From Chlorops oryzae (Eukaryota; Arthropoda; Insecta; Diptera; Chloropidae): DNA of 64,000 bases. The stretch is from the NCBI GenBank assembly GCA_020466095.1, contig CM035808.1, forward strand, positions 3,451,647 to 3,515,646, given 5' to 3'. Positions 23,320 to 34,406 of the stretch are shown here, piece after piece; the stretch's first letter is position 1, and each line of letters opens with the position of its first letter. The notes under the pieces are model-generated. The model saw only the letters and a list, made by a program, of their open reading frames with translations. It was not told the DNA's origin and did no database searches. Both the position numbers and the translations under genes were made by a program.

Positions 23320-23658
23320 AATGGGGATGTCTGAGATTCTTGCTAAAAAGAGATTTATTATGGCTCATGTCTTCGGTGCAATTTTCCGCTGATTTTGGCA
23401 GAAAGGAATGTGCTGACATCTTTATACGTTTCCTGCTTTTTCGAATTGTCTTTTTTTTTTTTTTTTTCTTCGAAAATTTTCCAATTAGGATGAAAATACA
23501 ATTTTTGAGATTTGTTTTTTAAAGTTCCTTTGAAGTGTTCGATGCAAATTGATTGAGAAAAAATGCGGAAATTGAGGGAATTTCTTTTCTGTTTTTCATT
23601 TATTTTCATTTCATTAAATGAGGCTTAAATGCATAATGGGGGGATTTCCTTGTGAATA
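21981..23658. other. Intergenic, homopolymer-rich
   Basis: Many long poly-T/poly-A runs (22822-22840, 22941-22966, 23287-23316, 23451-23468). The ORFs reported here are Phe- or Lys-rich products of those runs. No gene recognised. Confidence 0.45.
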
Positions 23659-23982
23659 TACACCTAAGTATGTTTTTACACGGTCTTTTTTTACACGGTT
23701 TTGATATAACACGGTTTGAAAATTGAATATTTTTAATTTTTTTACACGATTTTATTCCATTTAGCACGATTTGAAATTTTATGTACTTAAATTTTTTTTG
23801 TCAAATTTAATTTTTGCGAAGTATGTTCATATCACAAAAAAGTATTTATGAAAGAAAAAAGTCTGAAACCATCGACAAATCACCCATTTTTGTATACGAT
23901 CAATGTCTTTTTTTACACGGTTTTTTTTTTACACGGCTTCTTCTGGAACCAATCTACCGTGTAAAAACAGACTTAGGTGTAC
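23659..23982. mobile_element. MITE with TACACCTAAGT ends
   Basis: TACACCTAAGTATGTTTTTA at the left is mirrored by TAAAAACAGACTTAGGTGTA at the right (one mismatch), and ACACGG extends both arms. Several internal ACACGG copies. About 324 bp, no protein. Confidence 0.82.
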
Positions 23983-24064
23983 TTTATTGCTGTACTTGAT
24001 TAAAGAACTAAAGGATCAGTCTTTAATGAAGGTTTGCTTTCTTTAAAAAATGCTCCCCAGATTT

Positions 24065-24196
24065 TTAGTGGTACTCATGCAGCTTCGCAAATGCCTTCGC
24101 AACTTTTCCCCATCGTAAATTTTCATATAAATTTTGACAGTTGTGTGACAAAATTCTCATTTTCCACAATTTGCGAAGCTGCATGAGTCCCACTAA
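24065..24196. mobile_element. Short hairpin element (~130 bp)
   Basis: TTAGTGGTACTCATGCAGCT at the left and AGCTGCATGAGTCCCACTAA at the right are inverted copies with one mismatch. TTCGCAAA / TTTGCGAA extends the arms. Confidence 0.75.
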
Positions 24197-24323
24197 TAAT
24201 TATTAGTAGTAATTATAATTACTCCGAATTAAGTAAAATTAAGACAATGGCCTAGATTCTAGATAGATTTATTATTGAAGCTTTTTTTGGACTATTTTAC
24301 AAATCGAACAGAAAAGATATTCA

Positions 24324-24600
24324 GCCCTATTGCAAATGAATTCCCCAGGAATTTTTCAAACGAAAGATATCTTTTTGTTTAACCATTTCTATATAAACCT
24401 ATTCTTAATGAACATTCCCTAAAAATGTTTCCCCACGGAAGAAGGAAGTATACATAAGCTCCAATAATAGTAAAAAATCGGGAGAATTTTACATAAAAAT
24501 ATTGGAAATTCCTGCTCTCTATTTATATTGCCTTCCCAATTTGTCTAGAATGGGAGAATTTTTTCCAAATTCGCAGGGCGAAATATTTAGAATCGGGCTG
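24324..24600. mobile_element. MITE-like element, AGAATCGGGCTG family
   Basis: Left end CAGCCCTATTGCAAATGAAT, right end TATTTAGAATCGGGCTG. Inner CCCCAGGAATTTTT and GGAGAATTTTTT motifs face each other. Relatives end at 18596 and span 56929-57127. The ends are more diverged than in the 56929 copy. Confidence 0.6.
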
Positions 24601-25508
24601 ATAAGTTTTTTTCCTATCATTATACTTATATAGAAGAACTAATTACTTAAAATTTTAACATTTCTTTCCACGGTTTTGTGCGCTGTGTAAAGATTTCACT
24701 TTAAAATGGATAGAATATAGACAACACCGAAGAAGCTCCATATAATAGCTGAAAATAGCAACATAATAATTGAATAAAACTTCATATCGATTAATATAGT
24801 AATATATAATATAATAACAATATATTTAATATAATATAGTTATTAATAGCACGCCAAATATCAAAAGCTCAAATCAAACGCTCGCCGAAACGAAAATTCA
24901 AATTGCCTCGACGCACTTTGATATTCGCGCCCGTATTTTCGCATTAGGAGCCACAACAATCGATAGCTGTGGTGATATCGAATTCACTACGTCTCGACAT
25001 TTTCAGTTTGACGGAAGTTACACTGTACGATAATATGATAATTTGTTTTTTTTTTTTTTTGTGGATAAGCGTGGCACTAAAATATGTTTCCTTATCGGAA
25101 TTTCTTAGCGTGTGTAAAGCGAATTTCTCTGTCTTGTAACGTTTTGAATTTTCCTGGCAGATTTACGAACATTTTTTGGCTGGGCAGTTTCAATTAAGGT
25201 TTCATCATCCGGAAGAAGACCTCTAAAGAGATATGAATCGTTTGAGCGCCATTTCCTAATTTATGCTTATCGTTGGTGGAAGCAACCCATACATATTAAA
25301 TTTTTCGTTATCCAGAAATCGCTAACAAGTTTATTTAGGGGGCTCTATGCTCCAAAGCGGCAAGTAAAAGGCTTGCATTTAATGTGCTGACAAGAAGTCA
25401 TTTAACTTCACACTTTAAATGAGCGTGGTTTGATATGAGCAAGTCGAATAAAGCAGTGCAAAATAGAATCAAATCCACAATGTGAATATAACAATGAATT
25501 CGTAATTA

Positions 25509-26089
25509 AAGGCTGGTCTCCATTCCGGTAAGGAATGTCAGCAGAAATTTTCTATTTTTTTCTCCGAGGAAAAAAGGTAGTACTACAGAACTTTTTAGTG
25601 CAACAGAGGCAATCTGTCATATGTCACATGTGTCAAAAAATTGAAACGAAACACAGAAATTAAAAAGGCGCGATTATAAACGTTCAGAATAAAAAGCGCG
25701 CAAATTCTTAACAAGCGATATTAATTCGCGTTTTTTTCTCGTTTGAGAAATTTATTAAGCGTTTTTGGTTTTTTTGGGGTTTTTCTCCATGTTTTTTTTT
25801 TTGATAAAAACCCGAAAAAATGGATGCACTATTTCTATACAATCACAACTGACCTACCTCACTTGTCAAAATTTTCTCCAAGAAAACAATTTCATTTGCA
25901 ATTATTTCTGCTGATAGCCTGGGTTACCGTGCACATTTTATGTCAAAAAAACCTATTAAAATATGTACTACTTTTTGCCGAACTGGGGACTGCATGCAGA
26001 AATTTTTCTTGAAGAAATATTTCTTAAGCATTTCTTTGGCTTCTTTTATATGGAGTTTTTCATTCCTTGGGGAACTGGAGACCAGCCTT
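25509..26089. mobile_element. MITE with AAGGCTGGTCTCCA ends (~580 bp)
   Basis: AAGGCTGGTCTCCA at the left mirrors TGGAGACCAGCCTT at the right; GGAATG / CATTCC continues the arms. The interior has GTGCACATTTT and ATATGTC motifs but no transposase. The target duplication is unclear. Confidence 0.75.
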
Positions 26090-26151
26090 AACACAAAAAT
26101 GAATTCGTTCTACAATTTCAAATGCAACCCTGTGAATTCGTTTACTTGTTA

Positions 26152-26340
26152 GTGCTGTTATACACGAGCGTTTTTTAACGCGCGTTTCTTCACTCACGTG
26201 TCGAGTTAGTAGGACGGCGGGGTAGAGCTGCCCTTGCATGTTTGCCTACCCCGCATACATCTCTACACCGCTATCCAACAAACTCGACACGCGAGTGAAG
26301 GAACGCGCGTTAGAAAACGCCTCGTGTAAAATAGATCATA
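26152..26340. mobile_element. Small element with TTA duplication (PIF/Harbinger-like)
   Basis: A strong inverted pair TACACGAGCGTTTTTTAACG / its partner ending CGCCTCGTGTA (26161-26328) is joined by AACGCGCGTTTCTTCACTC and GAGTGAAGGAACGCGCGTT. TTA stands on both sides (26149-26151 and 26341-26343). The related locus at about 60990-61040 has the flanking sequence without the insert, supporting these limits. Confidence 0.7.
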
Positions 26341-26343
26341 TTA

Positions 26344-27613
26344 GCGTATGCCTTGAAGTAGCGAAAGAAAGCTTAAGTATTTCTTCGTTTTTGTTTTACA
26401 TTTGCTTGGTTTAGGAAATTTATTTGCTTCTTTATTGCGTAGAGCCCTTAAAAATGGAAAAAAAACATGCTCATCGGGACATGGCGTTGGTGCTAAGAAA
26501 GGCAAGAAAAATCAAATTTATGTGGCATTCCTAATGGCTGGTTATCGTTAAAGTATCGATATTCAAATATCGAATCAACCTATCATCAATCGTCAGTTTT
26601 CTTTGGAATTTCATATTGATCGGACGTTCGGGTCGTGTCGCGCATGGTCGTATTTGAAACGAATTTTTCAAAACTTTCATCAAACAACAACAACAAAAAA
26701 AGTATTAAGCCAATGAGAATAATGCTCCTCTTGTATGTACCAAAGTGCAAGATGTCATCAAATTGAGTGTTGTGTTTTTTTTTCTTCTTATTTCTCTTGT
26801 TATATTCTTGCTTGAATGAAGCAACGAAGACTCTTTTGATCCTTGATGCGAAAATGTTTTAACTCCGTTGAATTGTGGAAGCGAAAAACAAAACAAAAAT
26901 AGAAACCATTCAATTAATTATGAATAAAACAAACAACGTTGACCATTGTAACTTCATGGCTACTTGAAAAAATATTGTGAATTTCGTATGCGAATAGAAC
27001 GGGAAAGTGAAACGAGAAGATAAAAGCGGAGTAAATAGGAGAGTAAATAGAGAGTTGCTGCCAGTTGGAAGAGAGTGTGAGTTGAAGCAGAACAACACTG
27101 TTGAAGCAGCAGCAACAACAACAAAATTCGTAGTAACAACAACTGCAAGAGAAGCGTGAATTGAAAACGGAAAACGGGTTTTTCATTTCGGGTTGTTTAT
27201 GTGAAACGGAAATTTTGCCAAAATCTAAACCAACGAGACGTTTAATAAATTCCTTTGAAACAAGCTCATTTAAATTAAAAAACCGAATTTCTTCGATTAA
27301 AAGCTCATTTCAAACTCCTGCTTTCAGGCACACACTCACACACGCCCTCACGACGACGATATACAAACACATGCGCGTTTAAAAAAAAAAAAACAAAAAT
27401 TCAAATGTAACAAAATTTATTTAAAAAAAAAAAAATTACAAAATTTTTAATGAAAATTTCACGCGTTCCGTATCAAAATTTATCGAAAAGTGCGCGAAAC
27501 TTCTTTTGAAAAGAAATCTAAAAAAAAAAAAAATTGAGAAAATTTCCAAGTGTCAATTCATAAAATTTTTGGACGAAATACGACAAAACAAAAACAAAAA
27601 AAAAAGCAACGAA
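26344..27613. other. Presumed promoter and 5' UTR of the 27614 gene
   Basis: Sequence before the plus-strand exon includes CAGCAGCAACAACAAC-type repeats near 27100-27150 and long A runs, as in fly 5' UTRs. No other gene recognised. The promoter itself is not identifiable. Confidence 0.35.
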
Positions 27614-27741
27614 ATGTTCACCGAAGGCATATTCCCAATCGAGAACGGTCTCCTGGATATCGACGAGTCACGCTTGAAGAGCTTGCTGGTACAGGACGAC
27701 ATCAACGAGATCTACGATGTCGAACAAACTCCATTTGCAAG
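27614..27741 (+). CDS. First coding exon of a conserved protein, possibly DRAK/STK17-like kinase
   Basis: ATG at 27614 with a good context (CGAAATG) and a donor AG|GTAAGT right after codon 42 plus two bases. The exon has balanced codons, unlike its AT-rich surroundings. It encodes MFTEGIFPIENGLLDIDESR, then an acidic/Leu-rich stretch ending YDVEQTPFAR. The last residues could lead into a kinase glycine loop of the form TPFARGKFA seen, as I recall, in Drosophila Drak (death-associated kinase relative). The rest of the gene is not in this window unless it lies beyond 28 kb in unrecognised exons. A TTG-initiated extension upstream is Lys-rich and probably untranslated. Confidence 0.5.
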
Positions 27742-28140
27742 GTAAGTTTGATCCTATTTGATCCTAACTTAAGCAAGGAGGTGTTTTAGTGTACAGTACA
27801 GCACGAACGTGCGCTTATTCTTGTCGCCTTCTACATACATATATCTCGTTAATCCAGTAGGAGTCAATATGTAAGACTATCAGACCGATTCTAAAAATAT
27901 TTCTATTGCGCTCCTCAAAAACTGACAGAATGTAGGATTCTATTTAATAAAAAGGATAGTTTTCAAATCGGATTAGGGATTGGGTCTCAAGGTTTTCTTC
28001 AAGAACTTTTAAAAAGTGCAATAATTTTCAATTAAAAAAGTGACTTCAATTTTCTCTTTTGCCGTGTTATACAAATTCTTATAAGCTATTGGGATTACAT
28101 ATTCTAATTGAAGTTCTTCTTTGGCTGAACGCTAGTAGTT
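27742..28140. other. Start of intron after the 27614 exon
   Basis: AT-rich, no coding seen. The hAT element at 28141 would sit inside this intron if the gene continues to the right. Confidence 0.4.
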
Positions 28141-28450
28141 TAGGGCTGCCATAAGTCTGACTCCGCTCACCAGGACACTTTTCTCAAAAATTTTTCACTT
28201 ATAAAAAAACAACCAAAAAATTGTTTATGGATCAAACATTTATTTGAAAAATAAATTAACAATCTTCTTAAACATTCATATAAAAAAAAAAAACTAACAA
28301 TTCACTTAAACATTTATATGAAAAAAGACTATTCATTTTAATATTATTATAAGTCTTAGTATTTCTCTGAACTTTGCACTTTGCACAAAACTTCAGTTTT
28401 TTTTTTGATATAGTTTGTAAAATTCAAAGCATGTCATATTAAAATTAAAC

Positions 28451-28846
28451 TTACATTGAATGTATCGATTCTAATGTATCAATATTTAAAGAATTTCTTT
28501 CTTTGGTCCATTGTGAACTTATTAATGAAAAAATACGTTCTACGTAAGCATTATGACTGGGGATTGCGTATAAATATTGCACTATCTTTAACAAATTTTG
28601 TTTTCGCTCCTTTTCAGAAGATTTTTCAAAAAAATATAGCCATTTTTGAATTGTATCCTTATCCTTTAGATATTCTTTATTTACCTCTAAAAAGGACTTA
28701 AGATAAGAAACTTCTTGGAAGGATTCATCAGACAAAATAATATTTTTTTCATGTAAATAAGTTATCGTTTTTTGAACGTCAGTCCATTCAGGTATATTTC
28801 TTAATGTCATCCAATTAAAAATTGCATACTTTTTTAAGGGGACCAC
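28451..28846 (-). pseudogene. hAT transposase C-terminal fragment
   Basis: 131 codons. The end (AIPSHNAYVERIFSLISSQW then TKERNSLNIDTLESI) is the hAT dimerisation (hATC) signature. Family transposases are usually 500-700 residues, so the catalytic core is missing. The frame is broken between 28847 and 29003. Confidence 0.85.
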
Positions 28847-29002
28847 CCAATAATCTAAGTAGTTAATTGAAGTCGTAAAAAAAGTTTGATGTAATTTTTA
28901 AAATCAGAAAATTTTATCATTGAAGCCTCTGTTCTTTAAATTCTTCAAAACTGTTTGTGTTTGAATACCAAATAAAATTGTTTTCAAATCTATTCTTTCA
29001 TA

Positions 29003-29212
29003 TCACATTATAGTTTCACTTAAAATTAATTGAACTTCCATTACTGAAATATTTCGCTTTTCAATTTTTTTGATTTGTTTCTCAATTACATGTGCTTGGC
29101 TGTGTATGAATGTGAAATATAGTTCTGCTAACGGATTTTTAAAAAAGTCGGTAATTACTTTCGCTGCTCCTTTTTCAACCTCAAAGAATTCTTTTAGCGG
29201 TATCCAAAGCAT
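29003..29212 (-). pseudogene. hAT transposase fragment, upstream piece
   Basis: 69 codons (LKEFFEVEKGAAKVITDFFK, IEKQIKKIEKRNISVMEVQL). It lies in transposase order with the fragment above and is separated from it by stops. Its position fits the middle of a hAT protein; identity is inferred mainly from context. Confidence 0.6.
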
Positions 29213-29506
29213 ACATACATAACAATTTGACAGTAGACCAGGACAATTTCAGGGTAGACCAGGACACCAGGACAATTCGTGCGAAACCAGGACAAATCCT
29301 GGTAAACCAGGACGTATGGCAAGCCCCTAATAGTAGTTCCATTGCGATCGGCACGCCGGTCACATTCACATTTTTCGTTTTAATTGAGATATATAAAATA
29401 TTTAAATTTAATTAAAGAAACAAGATGCGATTTTAAAGGATATGAAATTTTTGATAATATTTAGACACTCATAGTCTTCAACCTAGTTTAAACTTCTTGA
29501 TGGTTT

Positions 29507-29654
29507 AGGGCCGTTTTCTCATCTTTTTTTTAGTAGCAAGCTAAATTATCCTGGTGATAATTTCATAAAAAATTGATTAATTGATTAATAAATCAAAGAA
29601 AATGAAATTTAACTAGCCAGATAGAGCTTAAAAGTAGGATGAGAAAACGGCCCT
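29507..29654. mobile_element. Short MITE, AGGGCCGTTTTCTCATC ends
   Basis: AGGGCCGTTTTCTCATC at the left mirrors GATGAGAAAACGGCCCT at the right, 17 of 17. 148 bp, AT-rich loop. A further short inverted pair (TGCACTCTTC / GAAGAGTGCA) spans 29718-29863. Confidence 0.8.
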
Positions 29655-29908
29655 TAGACTTTCAAATTATGATCTTCAGGAGAGTTTAAATCAGGCGTAT
29701 TTTTTTTATTTGGAAATTGCACTCTTCTTAAGCGGACACTTAAAACGCACGCTTTTTGGAAATGCTCTAGTATTCCTCCTTCTTAAATAGTTTCCTCTTG
29801 AGCGGACATCGATTTTCGGTCCCGTAGGTTTCCGCTTAAGAGGGAGAGAGAAGAGTGCACTCTACATTTAGCAAAGGTATTTGGGCTGGCAAGAAGACTT
29901 AAGGAATA

Positions 29909-30121
29909 TGTTCGAAAATTAAAATGTTCGAAAATTAAAATGTTTGAAAATTAAAATGTTTGAAAATTAAAATGTTTGAAAATTAAAATGTTTGAAAATT
30001 AAAATGTTCGAAAATTAAAATGTTCGAAAATTAAAATGTTGAAAATTAAAATGTTCGAAAATTAAAATGTTCGAAAATTAAAATGTTGGAAAATTAAAAT
30101 GTTTGAAAATTAAAATGTTCA
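29909..30121. repeat. 17-bp minisatellite, about 12 copies
   Basis: The unit AAAATGTTYGAAAATTA repeats head to tail with C/T or missing-base variants. Ends abruptly at TTCAAAGTTC. No coding. Confidence 0.95.
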
Positions 30122-30336
30122 AAGTTCTTAAACCAACCGTGAAAGAACGTAATTTCTGCTCAAAATGGCCAAAAAGAAACTAAAAGGAACTAAAAAGACT
30201 TCTACGGCTTTCCTCTTCTCCTTCTAGACTCTAGAATCTAGAGGAACATAAGGTCCACTGGAAACCTCAGATCGATAGAAAAAAACCCCCCAAAAATCCT
30301 CCAAATATTGTCCTCTTAAAAGAGAAATATCTTTCT

Positions 30337-30568
30337 CATGATACAAGAAAACAAGATAGCGCCACTTCAGTACCGCTATTTTGAGGCTCTCTTTGAGAGA
30401 CGAAAATTGAGTTTGTGACGTCACTGAGCGAGAAATTGTTGTTGTTTCCCATGCTATTCAAAAAAGTAAAAAGCCGGTTTAACATGGGAAACAACAACAA
30501 CGAATCGCGATTTTGAGTTTGTGACGTTTCCTCTCTCAAGTGGCGCTATCTTGTTTTCTTGTATCATG
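30337..30568. mobile_element. hAT-type MITE, CATGATACAAG family, copy 2
   Basis: Same ends and interior as the copy at 3340 but inverted relative to it. Duplication ATCTTTCT at 30329-30336 and 30572-30579, with three extra bases (ATG) before the right copy. TGACGTCA at 30416-30423. Confidence 0.92.
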
Positions 30569-30600
30569 ATGATCTTTCTATGAAAGTGTCCATTTCTACC

Positions 30601-31111
30601 TTAAGGGGGTCTTCTTATTGAGCAACTTTTTTTTCGACTTGTTTTTTTTTTTGCATTTATTTATGTGAATATGCCCCTAAAAGGATTTTTTGAAATTCGA
30701 AATAGTTTAGAGGATATAGCCTTCTTTGTCGAGCAAGATCTGCGCTAAAACGAGTAATTTTTGCGTTGTTTCAAACTTTAAACGCGTTTATCTCGAAACC
30801 ACGTTTTTCGAACTGGCGGCCATGAAATCTCCAGTTCAACTGAACCGATTTTCATGAAACAAAGTGGAATCGACGCAGAATTGTCACCATTCTCGGGTGA
30901 ACCTCGACCATGTTTTTAAAAAAATATTTTTTACTATAATTTTTTTTTACACTAAACTACAAAAAAAAAAAGCCCCGAAATTGAAATTTTTTTTTTGAAT
31001 GGCCGCCATTTTTTTGTCAAAAAAAATCACAAAATTAAGCTTGAGGTTCACCCCGAGAATTACATCTATACTGATTATAAACCCCGTTTTTTTTTTTTCC
31101 ATTTCGGACGC
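30601..31111. mobile_element. TTAA-flanked MITE, copy 2 (cut by gap)
   Basis: Begins TTAAGGGGGTCTTCTTATTG and tracks the 6813-7553 element base for base with few changes, then enters the N gap. The right end is missing from the assembly. Confidence 0.8.
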
Positions 31112-31211
31112 NNNNNNNNNNNNNNNNNNNNNNNNNNNNNNNNNNNNNNNNNNNNNNNNNNNNNNNNNNNNNNNNNNNNNNNNNNNNNNNNNNNNNNNNN
31201 NNNNNNNNNNN
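31112..31211. other. Assembly gap (100 N)
   Basis: Exactly 100 N, the usual placeholder for a gap of unknown size. The end of the TTAA MITE and the outer end of the 3' LTR both fall here. Confidence 0.99.
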
Positions 31212-31962
31212 CGTTGCGACTCTCTTCGAAGGCCTTCTGTATGAGTTGCTGCAGCGACGAAACTGATTTCTGATATCTCCGGCTGAGCAAAAATGTTTGT
31301 GCATCCGAATGGCTGTGTTAAATTTAAAGTGAAATAAGTATATTGACTTGTGGAGATGTAAAAAAAATTTCGAAAATAAATGAAACGACCACGTTACCTG
31401 CCGATGATTTTCACACTTAACACTAATTAATACATAAATCAGGGATTTTAAATAAATAGCTCCTATGCTCTTGAATAGGAATCTGCTCCATCCAGAGCCA
31501 ACGGCTCTACCACACTTTTAGGGTCCAAATAACGGCGACACTTATCCTTCCGTTGCCCGTTTAGGAGGCGTGACTCTGGGATGCAATTCAAAAGATTCCT
31601 CTAAGTTCGAAGGAGTGGTGCGCGCAAGGAAAAGACGTCACATCCAAAAAACACATGGTCAGCACGTTATATGCCACAATACGAACGATTTGGGGGTTTC
31701 TTTTTTTCACAAAAATGTTTGACCTGGGTGGTACCGTGGAGCCCAGTCAAATAAAATCTCGGATATACGCTGGAAACCAATTTCCCGAGAGCTGATGTCG
31801 GCCGATTCAAGAATACCTAATAGGAAGGTCGTAAGCACATTGTAGAAGCACATGGCACTCTACTTACAGTTGAATAGAAATCCGCTTTTATGGGAAATTT
31901 TGGGTTTCCAAACCAAATTTTAATTGTGAGACGATGTACAGGAGAGGGGAGTCCTGATCTTT
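31212..31962 (-). repeat. 3' LTR, outer part (copy of 41809-42559)
   Basis: About 750 bases nearly identical to 41809-42559, differing mostly by single-base indels in homopolymers. It lies in the same orientation, as the two LTRs of one element should. It stops at a T run, where the match jumps to 35065. Confidence 0.85.
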
Positions 31963-33001
31963 TTTTTGAAGTGAAAACTTCTATAGGCGCGTTGAGCAGG
32001 GAGCAAATCTTTAAGTTCAAAATGCATTTGTATATGTTGTAACCGTCACGGTCGTCGTGTACGTATATTCGGCTATATTAGTGTGCGTAGCTTTCAGTGA
32101 GAAGCATTCCTAAAAAGTTTTAGTGATTCGTCGACGTAACACCCAGTCGGCAATTTGATATTCCATGAATATCTTCTTTTGGGAATTCATTGATGACAAA
32201 GGAAAAATATTACGTCTTAAAAATTCGTGAGTGGTTAAAAAACAAATTCTACGATAGCTTCATTCATTTTTATGACATCGCAATTATAATTTTGAACGAC
32301 AAATTCCGCATAGAAACTATTACAAAAATAGTAATAGCTAAACATTGCATATTCCGACTGGGGATTTGATTCAACTCGCTCTTGGTTTTCTCACTTGACT
32401 TCGGTTCTCTCAGTTCATTCGATCTTCTTTCTCACTACAGCGCAAAGAGAGTATGCAAACGGTTGCCATTTAAAAAAATAAAAGTGCCACAGCGATTCAA
32501 AAAGAGCCAATGGGAATTAAAAGGGTCCAACACTTTATTACATGTATATATGTATGGATATTGTAAAACAAAAAATTTTGTGATGTGGATTAGGTCCGCT
32601 AAATCTAAATTATTTTGAGTGTTTGCACCGAAAATTTTTTTGCTTTGAATTGGTCACTGAGTAATTTTTGTCGTGGCGTAATAAAGCCAAAAAAAGCCAA
32701 ATACAATGAAAACGAGCCACACCGCCGACTGTAAAATATAGTGTCAGTTTTGCGTTAAAACGCCAACTGTGGCAGCCATGAGTCATATCTGCTCAATAAT
32801 GCGTGTATGTATGTTCCCAGCAAATATAGTGTCGGCGGTGAACAAGTCCAAGCTCTTTTCATTGCGGACGCCTCGGTGATATGCTCAGCATGAGAGTGTC
32901 TGCGAAGTGGAGCGACATAGTCATGCCAATGTGTTTACATATAATTTTTAAATGCTCAGGATATCTCAATGCGCTATGCACTTTTCCTATGAACGTTTTT
33001 A

Positions 33002-33165
33002 GGAAACGTGTCCAAACTACGTGACCCTTTTAGGGGGGGAGGGGGTCCTGAAAGTACTACACTTGGACAAATTGGTCACTTAAATTATTCTACGGATTGT
33101 CACCGATGGGGGGGAGGGGGGTAAAAAGTAGTAAAAAAATGGTTCACGTAGTTTGGACACGTTCC
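33002..33165. mobile_element. Short MITE, AACGTGTCCAAACTACGTGA ends
   Basis: AACGTGTCCAAACTACGTGA at the left and TCACGTAGTTTGGACACGTT at the right are perfect inverted copies. The interior has two G-runs (33035-33049 and 33109-33120). Confidence 0.8.
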
Positions 33166-33416
33166 CTTATGTACACATCGAATCATAGCACCGAAATTGA
33201 ACATGTTGTAGGCGGTAGGCATTGTTGGCCGCTGGGACGGTTCATCGCTTCTGTAAGCAGCACTTTGGCCGCTGGGTACTAATAGAAAACGAAAGCTCGA
33301 CGTTGTGATTCTTAGTATTGTCACTGGGCATGCAACATATTGTATTGTACATATTGTATCTCCGGTGTCCTCGGATAATGATAGAGACGACGATGAAAAA
33401 TCAAATGAAACTAAAA

Positions 33417-34406
33417 TATGGGGCATTTCACGTCAAGTGTACCCGCTCAAAAATCTTCATACCTGGGATTTCGATGAAACTTGGTGGAAATGTTGCGCTA
33501 GAGGTACAGAATTGTGCAAAAAGGAGGGGAAATATTGACCGGGTGCCTAGATACAGGGTGTTAAACTTTTCGGTCCTTTTTGTATTCAAAAATTCTAGTC
33601 TCGCAAATTGGCAAATGAAAAAAAATTGATAAAGATTTTAAATAGATTTTTGTCTGCTCTTTCCGAAAAAAATTTACATTTCCCAAAATTATTTTTGATG
33701 CACAAAAAAAACGGTTTTTATTTTTATAAGCAATTTTTCGCCGAATGCGACATTTTTAAAATTTTTTTAAAATAATTTTAAAACAAAGCGAGCTTTTTTC
33801 TATAAAATGAATCTTGAACAGTTGGGATCTCCAAAACTAACGACTTAATGGAGGTGTAGAACCCAGCGCGACCCACGCGCCAAGCACGCAGAAGCCGCTA
33901 TTCAGCTTTATCAACTAGAAAAGTTCAGCACACAGCTGAATAGCGGTTCTGCGTGCTTGGCGCGAGGGTCGTGCGGGTTCAACACGTCCTTTACTCGTAA
34001 TTTTGAGATTCCACTTCAATTAAGACTTTACTTAAGGAAAAAAGCTCACTTTCGTTTAAAATCATTTTAAAAAATATAAAAATGTCGCATTCGCAAAAAT
34101 TGCTTATAAAAATAAAACCGTTTTTTTGTGCATCAATAATAATTTCTGGGAAATGTAATATTTTTTTTTCGGAAAGAGCAACAAAAATTTTAAAATCCTT
34201 ATCAAATTTTTTTCATTGCCAAATTTGCGAGACGTAGAATTTTTTGAATACAAAAAGGACCGAAATTTAAACCCGTATCTAAACACCCGGTCAATATTTT
34301 TATCCTCCCTTTTGCACAATTCATGTACTCTCATCGAAATTTCCACAATTTCATCGAAATCCCATATAAATTTTTTTTGAGGGGTAACTTACGTGAAATC
34401 CCCATA
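33417..34406. mobile_element. Foldback element (~1 kb) with a nested hairpin
   Basis: The arms, about 440 bases each, pair along their length. The left starts TATGGGGCATTTCACGT and the right ends ACGTGAAATCCCCATA. Shared inner landmarks include TTTGTATTCAAAAA / TTTTTTGAATACAAA and GCAATTTTTCGC-type motifs. The centre carries a second hairpin (33859-33980). Confidence 0.8.
33859..33980. mobile_element. GC-rich hairpin inside the foldback
   Basis: GCCAAGCACGCAGAA, then CGCTATTCAGCT on the left; AGCTGAATAGCG, then TTCTGCGTGCTTGGC on the right. The ends GAACCC / GGGTTC also match. About 120 bp; probably a MITE that landed in the foldback centre. Confidence 0.75.

Larger units (their letters stand above)
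28141..29330 (-). mobile_element. Decayed hAT transposon
   Basis: The 8-bp duplication TAGTAGTT flanks it exactly (28133-28140 and 29331-29338). Imperfect inverted ends TAGGGCTGCCATAAGTC and GACGTATGGCAAGCCCCTAA. The right subterminal region repeats ACCAGGACA about five times. It holds transposase remnants on the minus strand (below). At 1.2 kb it is an internal-deletion derivative that cannot encode a full transposase. Confidence 0.93.

Noticed and set aside
29909..30121. CRISPR-like array
   Set aside because: A 17-bp minisatellite without spacers, in a fly genome.
30999..31304. ORFs running through the N gap
   Set aside because: Codons over N are undefined; the frames cross unrelated sequences on either side.
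33097..33629. ORFs of 77-108 codons near the foldback
   Set aside because: They span MITE ends and foldback arms, with no protein resemblance.
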